Assembly (NCBI GenBank): GCA_023101725.1 | Contig: JALJCO010001079.1 | Coordinates: forward strand, 62,001 to 126,000 | DNA length: 64,000 bases | Reading direction: 5' to 3' | Origin: Atherinomorus stipes | Lineage: Eukaryota; Chordata; Actinopteri; Atheriniformes; Atherinidae | Part shown: piece by piece, positions 24,432 to 35,731 of the stretch | How the letters are laid out: the number at the start of each line of letters is the position of its first letter | Position numbering within the stretch: the stretch's first letter is position 1 | Translations under genes and position numbers: made by a program | Notes under the pieces: model-generated | Database searches by the model: none | What the model was told of the DNA's origin: nothing | What the model saw: only the letters and a program-made list of their open reading frames with translations

Positions 24432-25200
24432 TTAAAGGAGCCCTATCATGACAAATGGACTTTTAAGAGCTTTTCAGCATGTCAGTGTGTTATTTCCTCA
24501 TCAAGAAATTATTTAAATCGTTATCTTTCTTCATTCATGCATATTTGAGTAATCTACATGAATATTTAAACCAAGCGCTACCTCCCTGCAAACGGCTGAC
24601 TACCCACCCCGTTACGTATGAACGTGGCACCAATCACGAAAGTCCAAATGCGCACGCTCAGTATCGTAGCAAGACGCTCTCTGTTGAACAGAAACTCAGA
24701 GAATCCTATACACACTCTCTGAGGAAGAAACTAACACCTGCAGGAAGATTTCCTCAGAGACAAGCAGCCATCAGCTAACAGACGTTTGCTCCAGAGTTCA
24801 GGAGAATTTTTCTTCTTTTTTTTTTTTTTCTTTTTTTTAAGCTCTAGAGGACAGCAAGTTGGGGAAAATGCAGTTACGTTCAGTGTGGGAGTTCATTTGT
24901 TGTACTAGATGAATCCACTTGCCAGAAGTGGTTGGATTTTAACTTCAGGAGCAGGGGAAAAAAACTCAACTTTGTGTGTGAACTTCACTCCTGACAACTT
25001 CATGAATCTCGGGCAGTAAAGTGTTTTTTTCTCTGGGATAACTTCTGAAACCTGACGCAGTTCCTACAATAAAAACGCGCATGGACAGACAACAACACTG
25101 GTGAGTCAACACATCTCTCAGCTCAATGCTAACTGTTAGGCTATGATTTTATGTTTGTGGCTGCTGTTTGTCCGTCGTCGAGTCCGTTTCCTTGTTTAGT

Positions 25201-25637
25201 CCATGTGAGTGCTGGAGTGCTGCTTAGCTCAGCGCTAACTGTTAGCCTATGATTTGTTCGCTAATTTACTTACTTGTCAGGGGTCTCTGTGGTACTTCTG
25301 TGGTACTGCGTGTACTTCAAACTCCATATCAGACTCTGGGTCGAGCGCATACAGCTCCATAACAGGCTGCTGTTTGATCCCGTCGATCGAAGTCCGATTA
25401 TCCATCAATGTTTACAAGATCCATGTGAGTGCTGGAGTGCTGCTTAGCTCAGCGCTAACTGTTAGCCTATGATTTGTTCGCTAAATTACTTGCTTGTCAG
25501 GGGTCTCTGTGGTACTTCTGTGGTACTGCGTATACTTCAAACTCCATATCAGACTCTGGGTCGAGCGCATACAGCTCCATAACAGGCTGGTCTGTTTTAT
25601 CTCGTCGATCGGAGTAATTATCCATCAATGTTTACTA
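25201..25637 (+). repeat. 220-bp direct tandem duplication
   Basis: The block starting CCATGTGAGTGCTGGAGTGC at 25201 recurs at 25421 with few changes, through GGGTCTCTGTGGTACTTCTG, GACTCTGGGTCGAGCGCATA and ATCCATCAATGTTTAC. A partial third relative (GCTCAATGCTAACTGTTAGG) is at about 25119. It lies inside the TTAA element. Confidence 0.9.
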
Positions 25638-25782
25638 CTAACATCCACATGAGAGCTGCCGGTGCCGGTGCTACAGACAATTCTGTGACCCTTCAGAATA
25701 AGTGTCTCTTCCGGGGCGACGTCATGAAATGGGCGTAAAACATGCTGCAATTGGTCGAGAGCTCCGCGGTTCGAGAAGGGTC

Positions 25783-25968
25783 TATCTGCGGCTCGCAAGA
25801 CAGGGGCGTGTCGTAGAGTGACGTTACTCGACGACACGCCCACCAGGCCAATGATAGCACGGTAAAATCTAGCCCTACCCCTGACCCTTCCCCTAAACCT
25901 AACCAGACCCACCCACAATGCGACACGCCCACTATAGGACACGCCCACTGGGTTGCAAGCCGCAGATA
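25783..25968. mobile_element. Nested foldback MITE
   Basis: The arms TATCTGCGGCTCGCAA (25783-25798) and its inverse at 25953-25968 (15 of 16) enclose CACGCCCAC-type inverted motifs (CGACACGCCCACC and GCGTGTCG). No clear target duplication was seen, so the assignment rests on the foldback shape. Confidence 0.6.
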
Positions 25969-26399
25969 GATACAGTTGCGCGGTTCAGTACAGTCAGCCA
26001 TCTTCCTTCCGTGTTGGAAATTAGATGCATCGAAAAACTATTTAACACCAAATTAGTTTCTATAGTAACGATGGGAACATATCTAGCTTATAAATGCCTG
26101 TATTTGACTTTTGGAAACATTTGAAAAGCATGATACAGCTCCTTTAAAGTGTTTTACCTTTTTACAAACTTAATGTTTTGTTACTGTTTTGGCTCACAAA
26201 GAAATATCAGCTTTGTGTCAGAAGTGTCTGATCACACCAACAGACTTTTTAGTTGTAAATCCAAACCCTGCAGTCTATTGGAATCCATTTCAGTGGTCAT
26301 AATCTTCATTTGGTAACTTGTGTGTGGTGGCTGCAGTGGCTCATTGTCAAAGATAACACCCCAAAAATTACATCTGTTTACAATACAACAGTTACATCT

Positions 26400-26640
26400 A
26401 CAATTGTGAGATCTGTTATTGGATCCTCTGTTTGATTTGTGGATTCTAATTTGCTATTTCACTTTTAAACTGTTCTTATGCTGTTTAATTTGCTAATTTG
26501 AATGTGAGTTGTGTGTATGGGAACCCTTTTAAATGCTCTGCTGCTTTCTTGGCCAGGACACTCTTGGAAAAGAGATTTTAATCTCCTGGTTAAAGAAAGG
26601 TGAAATAACAAAATAAAATAAATAATCATTAAAGGCCCCA
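26400..26640 (+). repeat. LINE 3'-UTR tail
   Basis: It contains CTTGGCCAGGACACTCTTGG, AAAAGAGATTTTAATCTCCT and an AAATAAAATAAATAAT-like tail, remembered as the 3' end of a widespread teleost LINE family. The coding part is absent (5' truncation). Confidence 0.65.
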
Positions 26641-26985
26641 AAGAGATGTACAGCATCAGAAACGGACAGATAATGTGTCAGACACTGGTAGCATCATGAC
26701 ACCCAAGATCCTAAAACTTGTTGTAATAAATCATGGTTGCTATGGTGAAGCAAAGTAGAGATCATGTCAGATTTTACTGCTGTCAGAACCAGGGATGCTG
26801 CTGATTTATGATCTGGCTCTTTGGCTTTGTCAACACCAACACACAGGTATTTTTTTTTTATTTATCCATTTATTTCACAATTTTAGTTTTGTCCTGTTTT
26901 TTACAAGCAAAGACCAATTTAAGGACAACAGTGAAAACAAAGTTTCAGGGATGACACCCCTGTTGGGGAAGTACTTGACTTTTAA

Positions 26986-27445
26986 GCTGGATTCATACTC
27001 GTGCGGCATCTGCGTCCAGTCGGGTCTGTGTAGCTGACGCAGGGGCAGTGTGTGTTTTTACACAAGCGTAGGGTTACAGCGTAATGCTGCAGTTTCTTTT
27101 CGAGAACTGCAGGCTACAACAGGGCTTTTATGACCAGGAAACTCCACAGAGCGCAGTTCTTTTTTTTTTCCACCCCGATAGTTTGCTACAGCTGTGGCAT
27201 GTATTTCCTCTTTTAGAGCAACAGTAGCAGTGGCATGCATTCATTCATTCATTCAGTCAGCTGCAAAACCCAAACATCCAGAGACACGTAACCACATTGA
27301 CCAATCACCAGCGAGTTCTTCCTCTGTGTTCATGTAGCTGGGATACACGTCGGGTCTGAAGAGGTGCGCATCAGGCCTCTGCGGACCTACGCAGAGCCTA
27401 CAGCAGTTATGCAGACGCAGACGACGTGTGAGTATAAATCCAGCT
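26986..27445. mobile_element. 460-bp TTAA-flanked MITE
   Basis: It is bounded by TTAA (26982-26985 and 27446-27449). The left end is GCTGGATTCATACTCGTGC; the right end inverted is AGCTGGATTTATACTCACAC. The interior is GC- and CpG-rich compared with its flanks. There is no coding content. Confidence 0.75.
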
Positions 27446-27449
27446 TTAA

Positions 27450-28146
27450 GATAACAGAACCAACTGGCAGCTTTCTCAGGGTTTGCAGGGGTTTGCAGCA
27501 TTCAAAGATGATTATTTCTTCCTTTCTGTCTCAGTATAGTGGAACCAGCACAGTGGTCCAATGAAATGGACTGGTCAAAGTCTAACCATACCTTGACTCA
27601 GTTGTGCATGCAACTGTGATGGTAGATGGTGACGGTGAGCACTGATTATTGAGTTAGGTATAGTCTGGTGAATATTGCAGACTTATAAAACATGTAAACT
27701 TATTTAGCACCTTGGAAATTGGTACGTTTTGGGCATTTTTGTCTTTAGCTCAGACAGAATGGTTCTGCACATGTGTTTTTTTAGTTCTGGTACAGAAATG
27801 CAGGGAATGGAAACTGCCATCAGAGCTGCAACCTTTGTAGGATCACCGTGCATGTTACAGGCTGTCAGAGGAACCAACCAGAACACAAGTTATGTTGCAC
27901 CAGAAAAGAAGACATGATTTAAGATTCTGATCAGGAACTTTCCTCTTTAACAGTGACAAAGCTGACCATCACACCAACGGAGAAGCCTATCTACTGTCTC
28001 TATCTGTACTTTAAGGTTTTTAAAGAAACCCAAACATGTGTAGATAACAGGGATGATTTTTAAATTATGCAAAAAACTCAGTGTTTAAACATTTCTGAAC
28101 CTTTCAGGATGTTTTTTCTTGGAGCTGAACCTTTGGATAAGGCAGC
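27450..28146. other. Non-coding, nothing recognised
   Basis: No domain-bearing frame. The short frames on both strands around 27704-27917 are mutual shadows with no recognisable product. Confidence 0.4.
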
Positions 28147-28527
28147 TACACTCTCAAAAATAGAGGTACGAGACAGGAACATTTCTGTACCTGTAGGTAC
28201 ATTTTTACAAATGCTCTCTCAAATGTACAATATTGGTCTTTATGAGGCTAGAAGTGTACCTATATACTATGAAAAAGGGTCCAAAGTAATACAAAGTACA
28301 AATTTGTACCATTTCAACCCTAAGGGTACCTGCAGCATAGAAAAATGGCCGTAGCTTGTATAACAAATAGCAGTCCTTCTAAACAGTAGTATAATTAATT
28401 ATATTATGATTTTCATAATAATCATAGTAATCATGGTAATAATTACATGTACAATTAAATATGTGTTTGGCCTAATACCCTTGTACCCTTTTAAGTACAA
28501 ATTGGTACCTCTATTATTGAGTGTGTA
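28147..28527. mobile_element. MITE with ACACTC...GAGTGT inverted ends
   Basis: The left end ACACTCTCAAAAATAGAGGTAC and the right end, inverted, ACACTCAATAATAGAGGTAC face each other. The interior has many GTACC/GGTAC motifs, a pattern seen in teleost MITEs. It may use a TA target. The frame 28067-28354 runs through it and is not a gene. Confidence 0.65.
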
Positions 28528-28529
28528 TA

Positions 28530-29175
28530 TAAATCCTTGTACCCCTGCATGTATATAACGTCTCCCTGAAGAAGTTGTTTTGGTCATGTTTTATATTTCC
28601 ATAATGAATAGAGAGTTTATAGTATTCTGTTCAAAGTTGTTTTTTCTTTTTAATTCTTTTGTGTAAACAAAAGAGTAAAAAAGAATGGTTTTGTCCATGT
28701 CCACTGTAATTTTAGGAGCAGTTTCCAGAAATCATAATCTCTATTGTGCAAAAAATCTTAAACCAACTCTCATTTCTTTATATTTCTACCATAAAAACAG
28801 GAAAAAGGTGCATTTATTTATTTTTTTAAGTGGGTAAACATCCATATAACTGCAGTATATGAGGTAAAAACAGTTTGTTGGCACAGTGCACACCATGCAG
28901 AGATATGCCAAGTTTTTTGCTGCTCAAATCCTATTTGCTGTCTGTCAAACTGTCTGACCTTTGCTGTTTTTCAGAGATGCATCTCAAGGAATAAATGATG
29001 TGTCTTTGTGACTGTCTGCAAGTCACAAAAGACCCTAAACATCCATTTTGATATAGGTTCTTTGCTAAAACAGTACTGAAACGTTCTGACTTTAAAACTG
29101 TGTTTCTGACTCGTAGCAACTTTTATCAAATCAGACAAACTGAATTTGTAGAGCACTTTTCATGCACAGCAGCCT
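28530..29175. other. AT-rich non-coding
   Basis: Nothing recognisable. The open frames on the minus strand at 28931-29156 have no domain. Confidence 0.4.
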
Positions 29176-29445
29176 TACATTACAGCTGAGTTTCACTTTA
29201 TGCACCCCATTACATGCCAGCAAACAGATTTCAATTCACTTCATCTTGGCTGATTAAGCAAAGAAAAACAGGACAACATTGTCAGAGGAAGACAGGAAAA
29301 GAAGGAGAGAAAGCAAGAGGTAAGACTGACTTTTACTGGCTGGAGAGATCTTGGAGAAGAGACGGGATTAAGATGGATGATGGATTAGCTGTCGTCGGGC
29401 ACCTCACTGAGAACATCTGCCAAAGTTTCATAATGCTGCTTCAAG
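29176..29445 (+). repeat. Dispersed repeat R1, copy 3
   Basis: Colinear with copy 1 at 8526: ACAGCTGAGTTTCAC, ACATGCCAGCAAACAG, GGCTGATTAAGCAAAG, CATTGTCAGAGGAAGACAGG, GACTTTTACTGGCTGGAGAG and ACTGAGAACATCTGCCAAAG. Confidence 0.7.
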
Positions 29446-29918
29446 TTCTCTGTTATGTAGCTCAGTTTTAAAGGTGATAGCTACAACTTTTTAAGTTTTT
29501 AAAAATAAGGGTGAAGACAAAAAATAAGGGTGAAAGTAAAGGGGCTCAAAAGCCCTGTGGAGCCGCTTTCTCCCTTGACATGTTAGTTAAATGTTTGCTA
29601 AGGGTAGGGATGTCATGCTCGAGCCCGTCTGCTCGACTCCGCCTCGATCTTATGAACCAGAAGTCTCGCTACCGCTGTTTTGGTGGAAGTGTCAGCATGC
29701 CAAAAGCCACGTGACCACACAAACCAAGGCCTCGTTACGTCACCCACGAGTGTCGAGCCGAAATCTTGAAGAGACTGGGTTTATTAATCTGTCAATGCTT
29801 AATACAGGTTCCAATCGCTTGGGAATTTATTTAAAAATAGTTAATTTATCACAGAGGATAGTTCCAAGATATTAACCACAAAGGAAACACTAACTGAAGG
29901 TTGGCAATGTATCTTTTA
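29446..29918. other. Non-coding, nothing firmly recognised
   Basis: It contains a CpG-rich patch near 29615-29760 that resembles a transposon interior, but ends were not identified. Confidence 0.35.
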
Positions 29919-29921
29919 TTA

Positions 29922-30475
29922 AGGCCCGTTCAGATAGAACGCGGCAAGCACAAGAGGACGGCGGCAAACCCATTCATTGTGTATGTGGTAGCGGCGCGCA
30001 AGGTGGGCGCATGCCCGCGCGGTGGCGCTCACGCCGCTGCGCTCGAATTGAAAATTTTTCAATTCGGGAACAGCGCACTGTGATGACATCCTAGCGCGTC
30101 CAATAGGAGAGGCCAGTTCAGGGAAAAAAGAGATCCTTGTTCAGCCTGAAGTAAACCTGGAAGAGGTCTGTGTAAAAGAATGCAGCTCCCGGACGAGCCT
30201 GAACCCCCCCAAGTTCTGCCTTGTTATCAGGATCAGGTGGACCCCCACCCTTTTATCTGCTGCTGATCTTCTCCTCCTCCTCAGGAGAAAAGCTCTTCGC
30301 TGCGACGATGAGAGGTACATCTCTCACAACGAAGCGTGCCGGGAAGAAAACACTTCCTGGTCTGTTGCTTAGCAACGCGTGCCTGACGTGCTCGATGCCG
30401 CTGTGCTCTTTCGCCGACTCTGCGCCCTACCCCGCGGTGAACGCAGCGAAAAACGTGTTCTATCTGAAAAGGCCT
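29922..30475. mobile_element. PIF/Harbinger-type MITE, TTA target duplication
   Basis: The ends AGGCCCGTTCAGATAGAAC and, inverted, AGGCCTTTTCAGATAGAAC are strong terminal inverted repeats (16 of 19). Both flanks are TTA (29919-29921 and 30476-30478). The interior is CpG-rich (GCGGCGCGC-type motifs). No transposase is present. The 142-codon frame 30221-30649 crosses its right boundary and is not a gene. Confidence 0.8.
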
Positions 30476-30487
30476 TTATACACACAT

Positions 30488-31169
30488 CGGGTCTGTACCC
30501 CCCCCGTTTCCAGTGGAACAACTGGGGACTGCCAAGAAAGGAGACGCTTTCAGATGCTTGTGTGTTTTCAGCCACACAATGTTAGGCACGTCATCAAGCT
30601 GGCTAATGCTAACCTGCTAACAATAGTCCGCCAGCTACTACTCTGTTAAACTTTGTAAACCGGATAAACGCCAATGCCAAGTTTTCATTCCAGACTGAAG
30701 TGATACTAAGGAAGAAGTGGATCAAAACGACCGATTCGCCGCGGTGAAGGACTGAACTTTATAGTAAAATGACACACGTTTGTTTGTAGCCGGCAGTCTG
30801 CACAGTCGTATTGGCAGGCTAGCATTAGCCAGCTCGATGACGTGCCTAACTTTGTGCGGCTGAAAACACACAAGCATCTGAAAGCGTCTCCTTTTTTTGG
30901 CAGTCTCCAGTTGTTCCACTGGAAACAGGGAGGTACAGACCCGATTTTCAGATGTTTGTGTGTTTTAAGACGCACAATGTTAAGCACATCAGTAAACGCT
31001 AGCTGGCTAATGCTAGCATGCTGTGAAGTGCCGGTGTCGTGCGGTGTTGTGCCCCACCGACGACAAACAAACGTGTGTTTTATTATAAAGTTCGGCCCTT
31101 CACCGCGGCGAATCGATCGCTTTGATCCAGCTTTTGATCCAGTATCACTTCAGTCTGGAATGAAAACTT
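30488..31169. repeat. Complex inverted-repeat cluster (blocks A-B-A'-A''-B')
   Basis: Block A (30488-30617, 130 bp) recurs inverted as A' (30814-30943, 130 bp), and part of it again in direct orientation as A'' (30945-31021). Block B (30679-30788) recurs inverted as B' (31062-31169). Shared text includes TCCAGTGGAACAACTGG in A, and CATTCCAGACTGAAGTGATA and TTCGCCGCGGTGAAGG in B. The cluster could fold into long competing hairpins. The frames at 30369-30585, 30706-30987 and 30842-31171 arise from this repetition. Confidence 0.85.
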
Positions 31170-31805
31170 AAATATGTTTGGAGTTTATACAATTTAAACA
31201 GTATAACAGAGCAGAAACGGCTGATGTTAAATGGCCCGGAAGAGGAAGTGACCAAATACCGGGAAGTTCCGGTAAGCGTGATAATCCCCTGTTGCTGCAG
31301 CATCTGTACAGAGGAGTGTGTGGACATGGCGTCGGAGCCAGCAGTAGTGGAATGAGGATTTACTGAGGTAATCAAATCTCTCCACAAATATGATGTCACC
31401 AAGCACTTGAAATCAACTTTAAATCAATTTCAAGCACAGAAATCAACTGATAGATCGCATAACGGCACCTGTCGCAGCAGCCAGTTATGCTGAAGAGAAG
31501 TGGCTTTATTTTAATGCTGCACATTTATCGTCCGCTATTCTTCTCTCTACACTGAAAAAAGGGAAATTCCAGATCTTTGGATTTACTGTAATACATTTAG
31601 TCCATTTTACACAATTACTTAATGTTCCCTCTGTAAACATGAATTCATCATGTTTATTTTGCATGTTTAGAAAAAATAGTGCATTTACTAGATATAATCA
31701 TGTTGACTGAAAAGGTTTCAATAGAACAACTGAACACAATTCTTTCATGTTTGTTCACCACCTATACCTCCAAGTTATAATGTTACCCCAGTGTGAGAGG
31801 CCACC
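31170..31805. other. Non-coding, nothing recognised
   Basis: No gene or defined repeat. Moderately GC-rich at the left, AT-rich at the right. Confidence 0.4.
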
Positions 31806-31810
31806 AAGGC

Positions 31811-31930
31811 TTCTCTTGACTGACTGGTTAGTGTGCATGACTCTCATGTGGGAGGTTGGGGTTCCAAACCCTGCCCAAGTCGTCCTGTATCTCATCCCCT
31901 TTGTGATAAGGCAGATGTAGTCTGGTTTTG
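31811..31930 (+). repeat. tRNA-like SINE fragment
   Basis: CTGACTGGTTAGTGTGCATG (A-box-like) and GGGGTTCCAAACCC (B-box-like) are spaced about as in a tRNA-derived SINE head. The body is short and degraded. It is not a functional tRNA gene because no acceptor stem pairs. Confidence 0.5.
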
Positions 31931-32558
31931 CTGTTATTGGTCAAGATATGTGGTGATAATGCTCATTGAAAAAAGTGAAATTGCCTGTTTGTTAAATTTT
32001 CTCAACATATTTTCTATGGCAGAGGTGCCTAAACTTCTGCCTTCAAGGGTCAAAGTGAAAATATATCAGTGACTCTTGGGCAAATCAGAGATTTTAAGGG
32101 TGAAATTCAAATAAATGTAAAGCAAAGTCATTTTAATTATTCTGCAATATTTATTTTTTGCATCAGAGCAAATAACACGCTGCATAGAAGCACTGTTGTG
32201 GCAAAATAACAATGAAGCCATAGTAAGAAGGACAACAAACAAACAAACCGCAACCAAATATGATTTTTCAAGTTGATATTGTAGCGATTGCTGTGATTGG
32301 TTCCTGATAGATGGACTTGTTTGCATATTTCCCATCATGCCTTGCAGCACCTTTTATTCTTTGCTTCACCATGACTTAAGTCCATGTAGTCCCATGACTG
32401 GATCCGCATCTGGAATTATTTAGCCCATTTGTCGATACCCACATGTGTGCACACCAATATATTATTAATTACTGAAATGGTGGAAACTGCACTACTAGTG
32501 TCACACATTTATCAACGATGTATCAATGTGGGCTGGAGGTTATATGATTGGGGAGATG
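31931..32558. other. Non-coding, nothing recognised
   Basis: AT-rich sequence. The minus-strand frame 32066-32350 has no domain similarity. Confidence 0.4.
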
Positions 32559-32813
32559 TGAGGGGTCAGTCCTTAGATACTACTGTCCTGCATAGGGCTA
32601 GGCGATAATGGCCAAAATGAAATATCACAATATATTAAGCAGTTCACCTCGGTAACGATAAATGGACGATAAACCTACCTATAAACCAGCCAAAACAGAC
32701 AAAAACTACTTTTATTTTCATTATATCAAAACAGATATTCTGCCTTAACTGGAACTTCACGTGACTTGTTTGGCAGAAAGATTAACAGGTTCCTTGATAA
32801 ACACCCAGTAGAT

Positions 32814-33043
32814 CAGGGATCCCCAATTCTGGTCCTCGAGGGCCGGTGTCCTGCAGGTATTATGAGCTGCCCGGCTGAAACACACCTTGTGACATGTTTG
32901 CTAAGTTACCCACTAAGTTACCCACTGTGCTAAGTTCACAAGTTTGCTAATTACCCACTGATTGGAGTCAGGTGTGTTGCAGCAAGGGAGCTCCTAATAC
33001 CTGTAGGACACCGGCCCTCGAGGACCGGAATTGGGGATCCCTG
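32814..33043. mobile_element. 230-bp hAT-type MITE nested in 32593-34142
   Basis: It is flanked by CAGTAGAT (32806-32813 and 33044-33051). The terminal inverted repeats start CAGGGATCCCCAATTC and continue through GGTCCTCGAGGGCCGGTGTC. A short internal duplication of GCTAAGTTACCCACT is present near 32899-32930. Non-coding. Confidence 0.92.
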
Positions 33044-33473
33044 CAGTAGATGTTTTGGACATATAAGTACTGTGAAACTGAAATACAAACATGCAAATAT
33101 ACAAATGAATGAATGAATTATCAAATATTAAATTGATTAAATCAAATGAGTGAGATTCTTATTTACATATGTGCAAATATTACTTTGTGTCCATGAAAAC
33201 CAGTGCTCAGTCCCCCATAAATGCACACGACTACCGATTAGCATGAATGCTAACTTAACATTGAAAAACCCATAGACAGGCTAACGCAATTAGCATCACT
33301 ACCGTTGTCAAAACGTTTAACACAAACAGTGTTCCTTCAAACGTTTATCAATTTACACTGACATCAAAGAAACGTCACTGATCTTTTACAGACATATGTT
33401 GTACAGAAAACATGCAAAAGATGATGAAAATCACAAAGCTCCAGTGTAGGAATGTCATATTACAAGAAACTAC

Positions 33474-34000
33474 CAGTGTTGCCAACTCTTTGAGAAGAGG
33501 AGTCGCCATTGGCTGACCCAAAAGTCACCAGAAGTCGTCAAATGACATCACCGATTCATGCACAATATCTTGCACATGTGCAGAGAGTCATGATATTTTG
33601 CATTTAATTTTAACATAAGATCATGGTGATTTACAAGAGTACTGAAGAGGTGACAGACATATTTGAGTCATGGTGCAAAGATGACCCAGTTGTGCCCACA
33701 AGGCATCATGGGAAATAATGTAGATGAGGAGGCGTGGTCGGGCATACTATTGGCTCAGGAGGGCTGCTGTCTGCAAAAGAACAGCGGAAGTAGTGAGTGA
33801 GTGCCGGGAAACAGGGAAGGGAGGGGCTGACAGAAGGCAGCTCCTGATGAACAGGTGGAGCGATATAAACTTGATCTGTCTCCATGATCACCAAGAAAAG
33901 TCGCTAGATTTGTCGCTAGTCGCTTTTTTGAAAATAAGTCGCTAGAGGGGTCTGAAAAGTCGCTAAATATAGCGACAAAGTCGCTAAGTTGGCAACAATG
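33474..34000. mobile_element. 527-bp hAT-type MITE nested in 32593-34142
   Basis: It is flanked by GAAACTAC (33466-33473 and 34001-34008). The ends are CAGTGTTGCCAACTC and, inverted, CATTGTTGCCAACTT. The right part repeats AAGTCGCTA motifs. Frames on either strand, such as 33755-34051, span its edge and are not genes. Confidence 0.92.
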
Positions 34001-34310
34001 GAAACTACGGCAACTTTGAGAGAACAAAAATGTCCTGTGTGGCAATTCCACTGCTGGCTTTCTTAAAGGGGCCGCAGCACCGAACAGGGTTATCGCTGTA
34101 AATGTCGGTGTCGGTAAATTTTCGGTTTATCGCCCAGCCCTAGTCCTGCAGGTATTTAATGCCCCCCTGCTTCAGCACACCTGATTCAAATTAATGCATG
34201 AACAGCGTAACAGGTTCTGAACTATGACTCACTAACTAGAGTCAGGTGTGTTGAAGCAAGGATGCCTAAAAACCTGCAGGATTGTGGCTTTGAGGATTGG
34301 ATACCCTTGA

Positions 34311-35095
34311 TGTAATGTGAAAATAATGTGTAGAGTATAAGTGACCAAATGGTGTTGGAGTGAAAGTTGTTGGATAATCAGGGATAAAATGATGAAATTG
34401 TGAAGGTTTAAAATGTTACAAGAACTCAAATTACTTCATCAAAATATATTTTAATCACTCTGTATCAACATGAAATATTCAGGTTTATTAAATATGAATA
34501 ATTTGTGTGAATTTAACTCAATTTTTAGGGTTGCTGCCAAAATTATCTGTGTGCAACCACTGTCCAATACTGAATTTAGTAAATCCAACAGGTTCTTTTT
34601 TTCAGCGTACCTGCTGCAGTTGCTGTCTCTTTATTTGCCGGATGCATTTCACACAGACTTTTTCTCTTCTGGTTTTGTCTACAGCGGCGCGCCTCCGCCA
34701 CACGTGCACACCCTCTCACTCACGTGCACACACTGAACTGCCTGGACCACACAAACGTTATCTCACAACACTATAATAAGTTTTCAAGTTGATGTGCAAT
34801 CAGAGCCAGAAAAAATATGATTTAACTGTTTACTCCATTGTTTAAATTCTGTGTCCATCTCTTCTGGCGCAGAAATAAGGATGTCCATCTTGGTCTCGCA
34901 GAAGAGGTCAGATGGTATGCGACATGCCCATATAGACAGCGGTTGCTTCAACACAGATCGGATCTGTATCCGATTTAATACCACATGTGAATGTGGCCTG
35001 AATCCAAACCAAAAATGTCAGATTCAATGTGACTTGCGCAGTTCACACAGTCAGAAGCAGATCGGATATCTACCTGCAGTGTGAACACACCCTTT
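34311..35095. other. Non-coding, possible MITE remnant at right
   Basis: The segment 34900-35095 has paired motifs CAGATCGGAT, ATCCGATTTAATACC and GTGTGAACACACCC, typical of another foldback element, but its left end was not located. No gene is visible. Confidence 0.35.
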
Positions 35096-35250
35096 GATTG
35101 GCGATAACCTTATTTAGAGAAACTAGGTCAAACTGTTTGTGGCTAGCAGTCAGAGTTTGCTAAAGGCTATCTGTTAGCATCATGGGCACTTCAGTGAACT
35201 AATTTATCAGACAAGACAGCATTTAGAAAACAAACTTGCAGGTTTGAAAT
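35096..35250 (-). mobile_element. Fragment of the 788-bp TTAA-element family
   Basis: Shares ACCTTATTTAGAGAA, GTTTGCTAAAGGCTA, AGCATCATGGGCACTTCAG and CAGACAAGACAGCATTTAGA with the reverse-oriented copy at 40777-41564. Both termini are missing. Confidence 0.75.
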
Positions 35251-35539
35251 TTTGCAGTGCCGTCTTCATTTACTCTTCACCAGTCACAAATGTACTTATA
35301 TTTACACATCTCCATAAATCTCACAAGCACTTTCTTTAATTTGACACCAAATTTATTCAAATAGGCCTAGCGGTTGCAGAGATACACTCATTTTAATTGA
35401 AGTATGCAATTTCGAGAGAAATGAGCTTAGGGTTCAAAGGGTTAAGAAGTAACGTAGAGAAATGAGGATGCATCAAGACCTCTGCACAGCACTGTATGTG
35501 TTGGTGTGCACGAGAGAATGTGTGTTTTAAACAGAGCGA

Positions 35540-35690
35540 TGGTGTTTGTGTGTTTTCATTTCCCTCCCAGCAGTGGGTCTGTCCAGAGGCCTTGTCCTCC
35601 AGCAGTAATTTGATTGTGGCTGAACGAGGGAGACGTAATTGTCTGCAGCAGGTCATCGCATGCCAAACAAAGTGTGTGTGTCTGTGTGTG
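35540..35690. promoter_or_regulatory. Possible conserved non-coding element
   Basis: A repeat-free stretch of balanced composition with homeodomain-like cores (AGCAGTAATTTGATTGTGG and GACGTAATTGTCTGCAGC). It stands out from the surrounding mobile DNA. No comparison was possible, so this is only a suggestion. Confidence 0.2.
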
Positions 35691-35731
35691 TTGTGTAGTA
35701 CTCTCCAGTATTCTCCGTCAGCTTTGCTCGG

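Larger units (their letters stand above)
24436..26143. mobile_element. 1.7-kb TTAA-target (piggyBac-like) non-autonomous element
   Basis: It is flanked by TTAA (24432-24435 and 26144-26147), with ends AGGAGCCCTATCATG and, inverted, AGGAGCTGTATCATG (13 of 15 identical). It has no transposase. The interior carries a 220-bp direct tandem duplication (25201-25637) and a nested foldback (25783-25968). The frames in this interval are non-coding. Confidence 0.8.
32593..34142. mobile_element. hAT-type element (1,550 bp with its inserts), perfect 8-bp target duplication
   Basis: It is flanked by GTCCTGCA at 32585-32592 and 34143-34150. The ends TAGGGCTAGGCGATAA and, inverted, TAGGGCTGGGCGATAA match at 15 of 16 bases. 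It carries two later insertions (32814-33043 and 33474-34000). Without them the element is about 780 bp and has no transposase frame. Confidence 0.88.
32560..34310. mobile_element. Outermost MITE of a four-element nest
   Basis: The right half (34143-34307) reads CTGCAGG...CACACCTGATTCAAAT, then a mirrored GTCAGGTGTGTTGAAGC and CCTGCAGGATTGTGGC, a foldback of the CTGCAGG family common in fish. The left remnant (about 32561-32592) reads AGGGGTCAGTCCTTAG, then GTCCTGCA, a decayed match to the inverse of the right end. The element is interrupted at GTCCTGCA by the insertion 32593-34142. The ends are approximate. Confidence 0.6.

Noticed and set aside
25254..25472. Plus-strand frame as a duplicated gene
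   Set aside because: It lies in the 220-bp tandem duplication inside a TTAA element and has no protein similarity.
30221..30649. 142-codon plus-strand frame
   Set aside because: It runs across the boundary of a TTA-flanked MITE into the inverted-repeat cluster and has no domain.
31811..31930. Functional tRNA gene
   Set aside because: A- and B-box-like motifs exist but no acceptor or anticodon stems pair; better explained as a SINE head.
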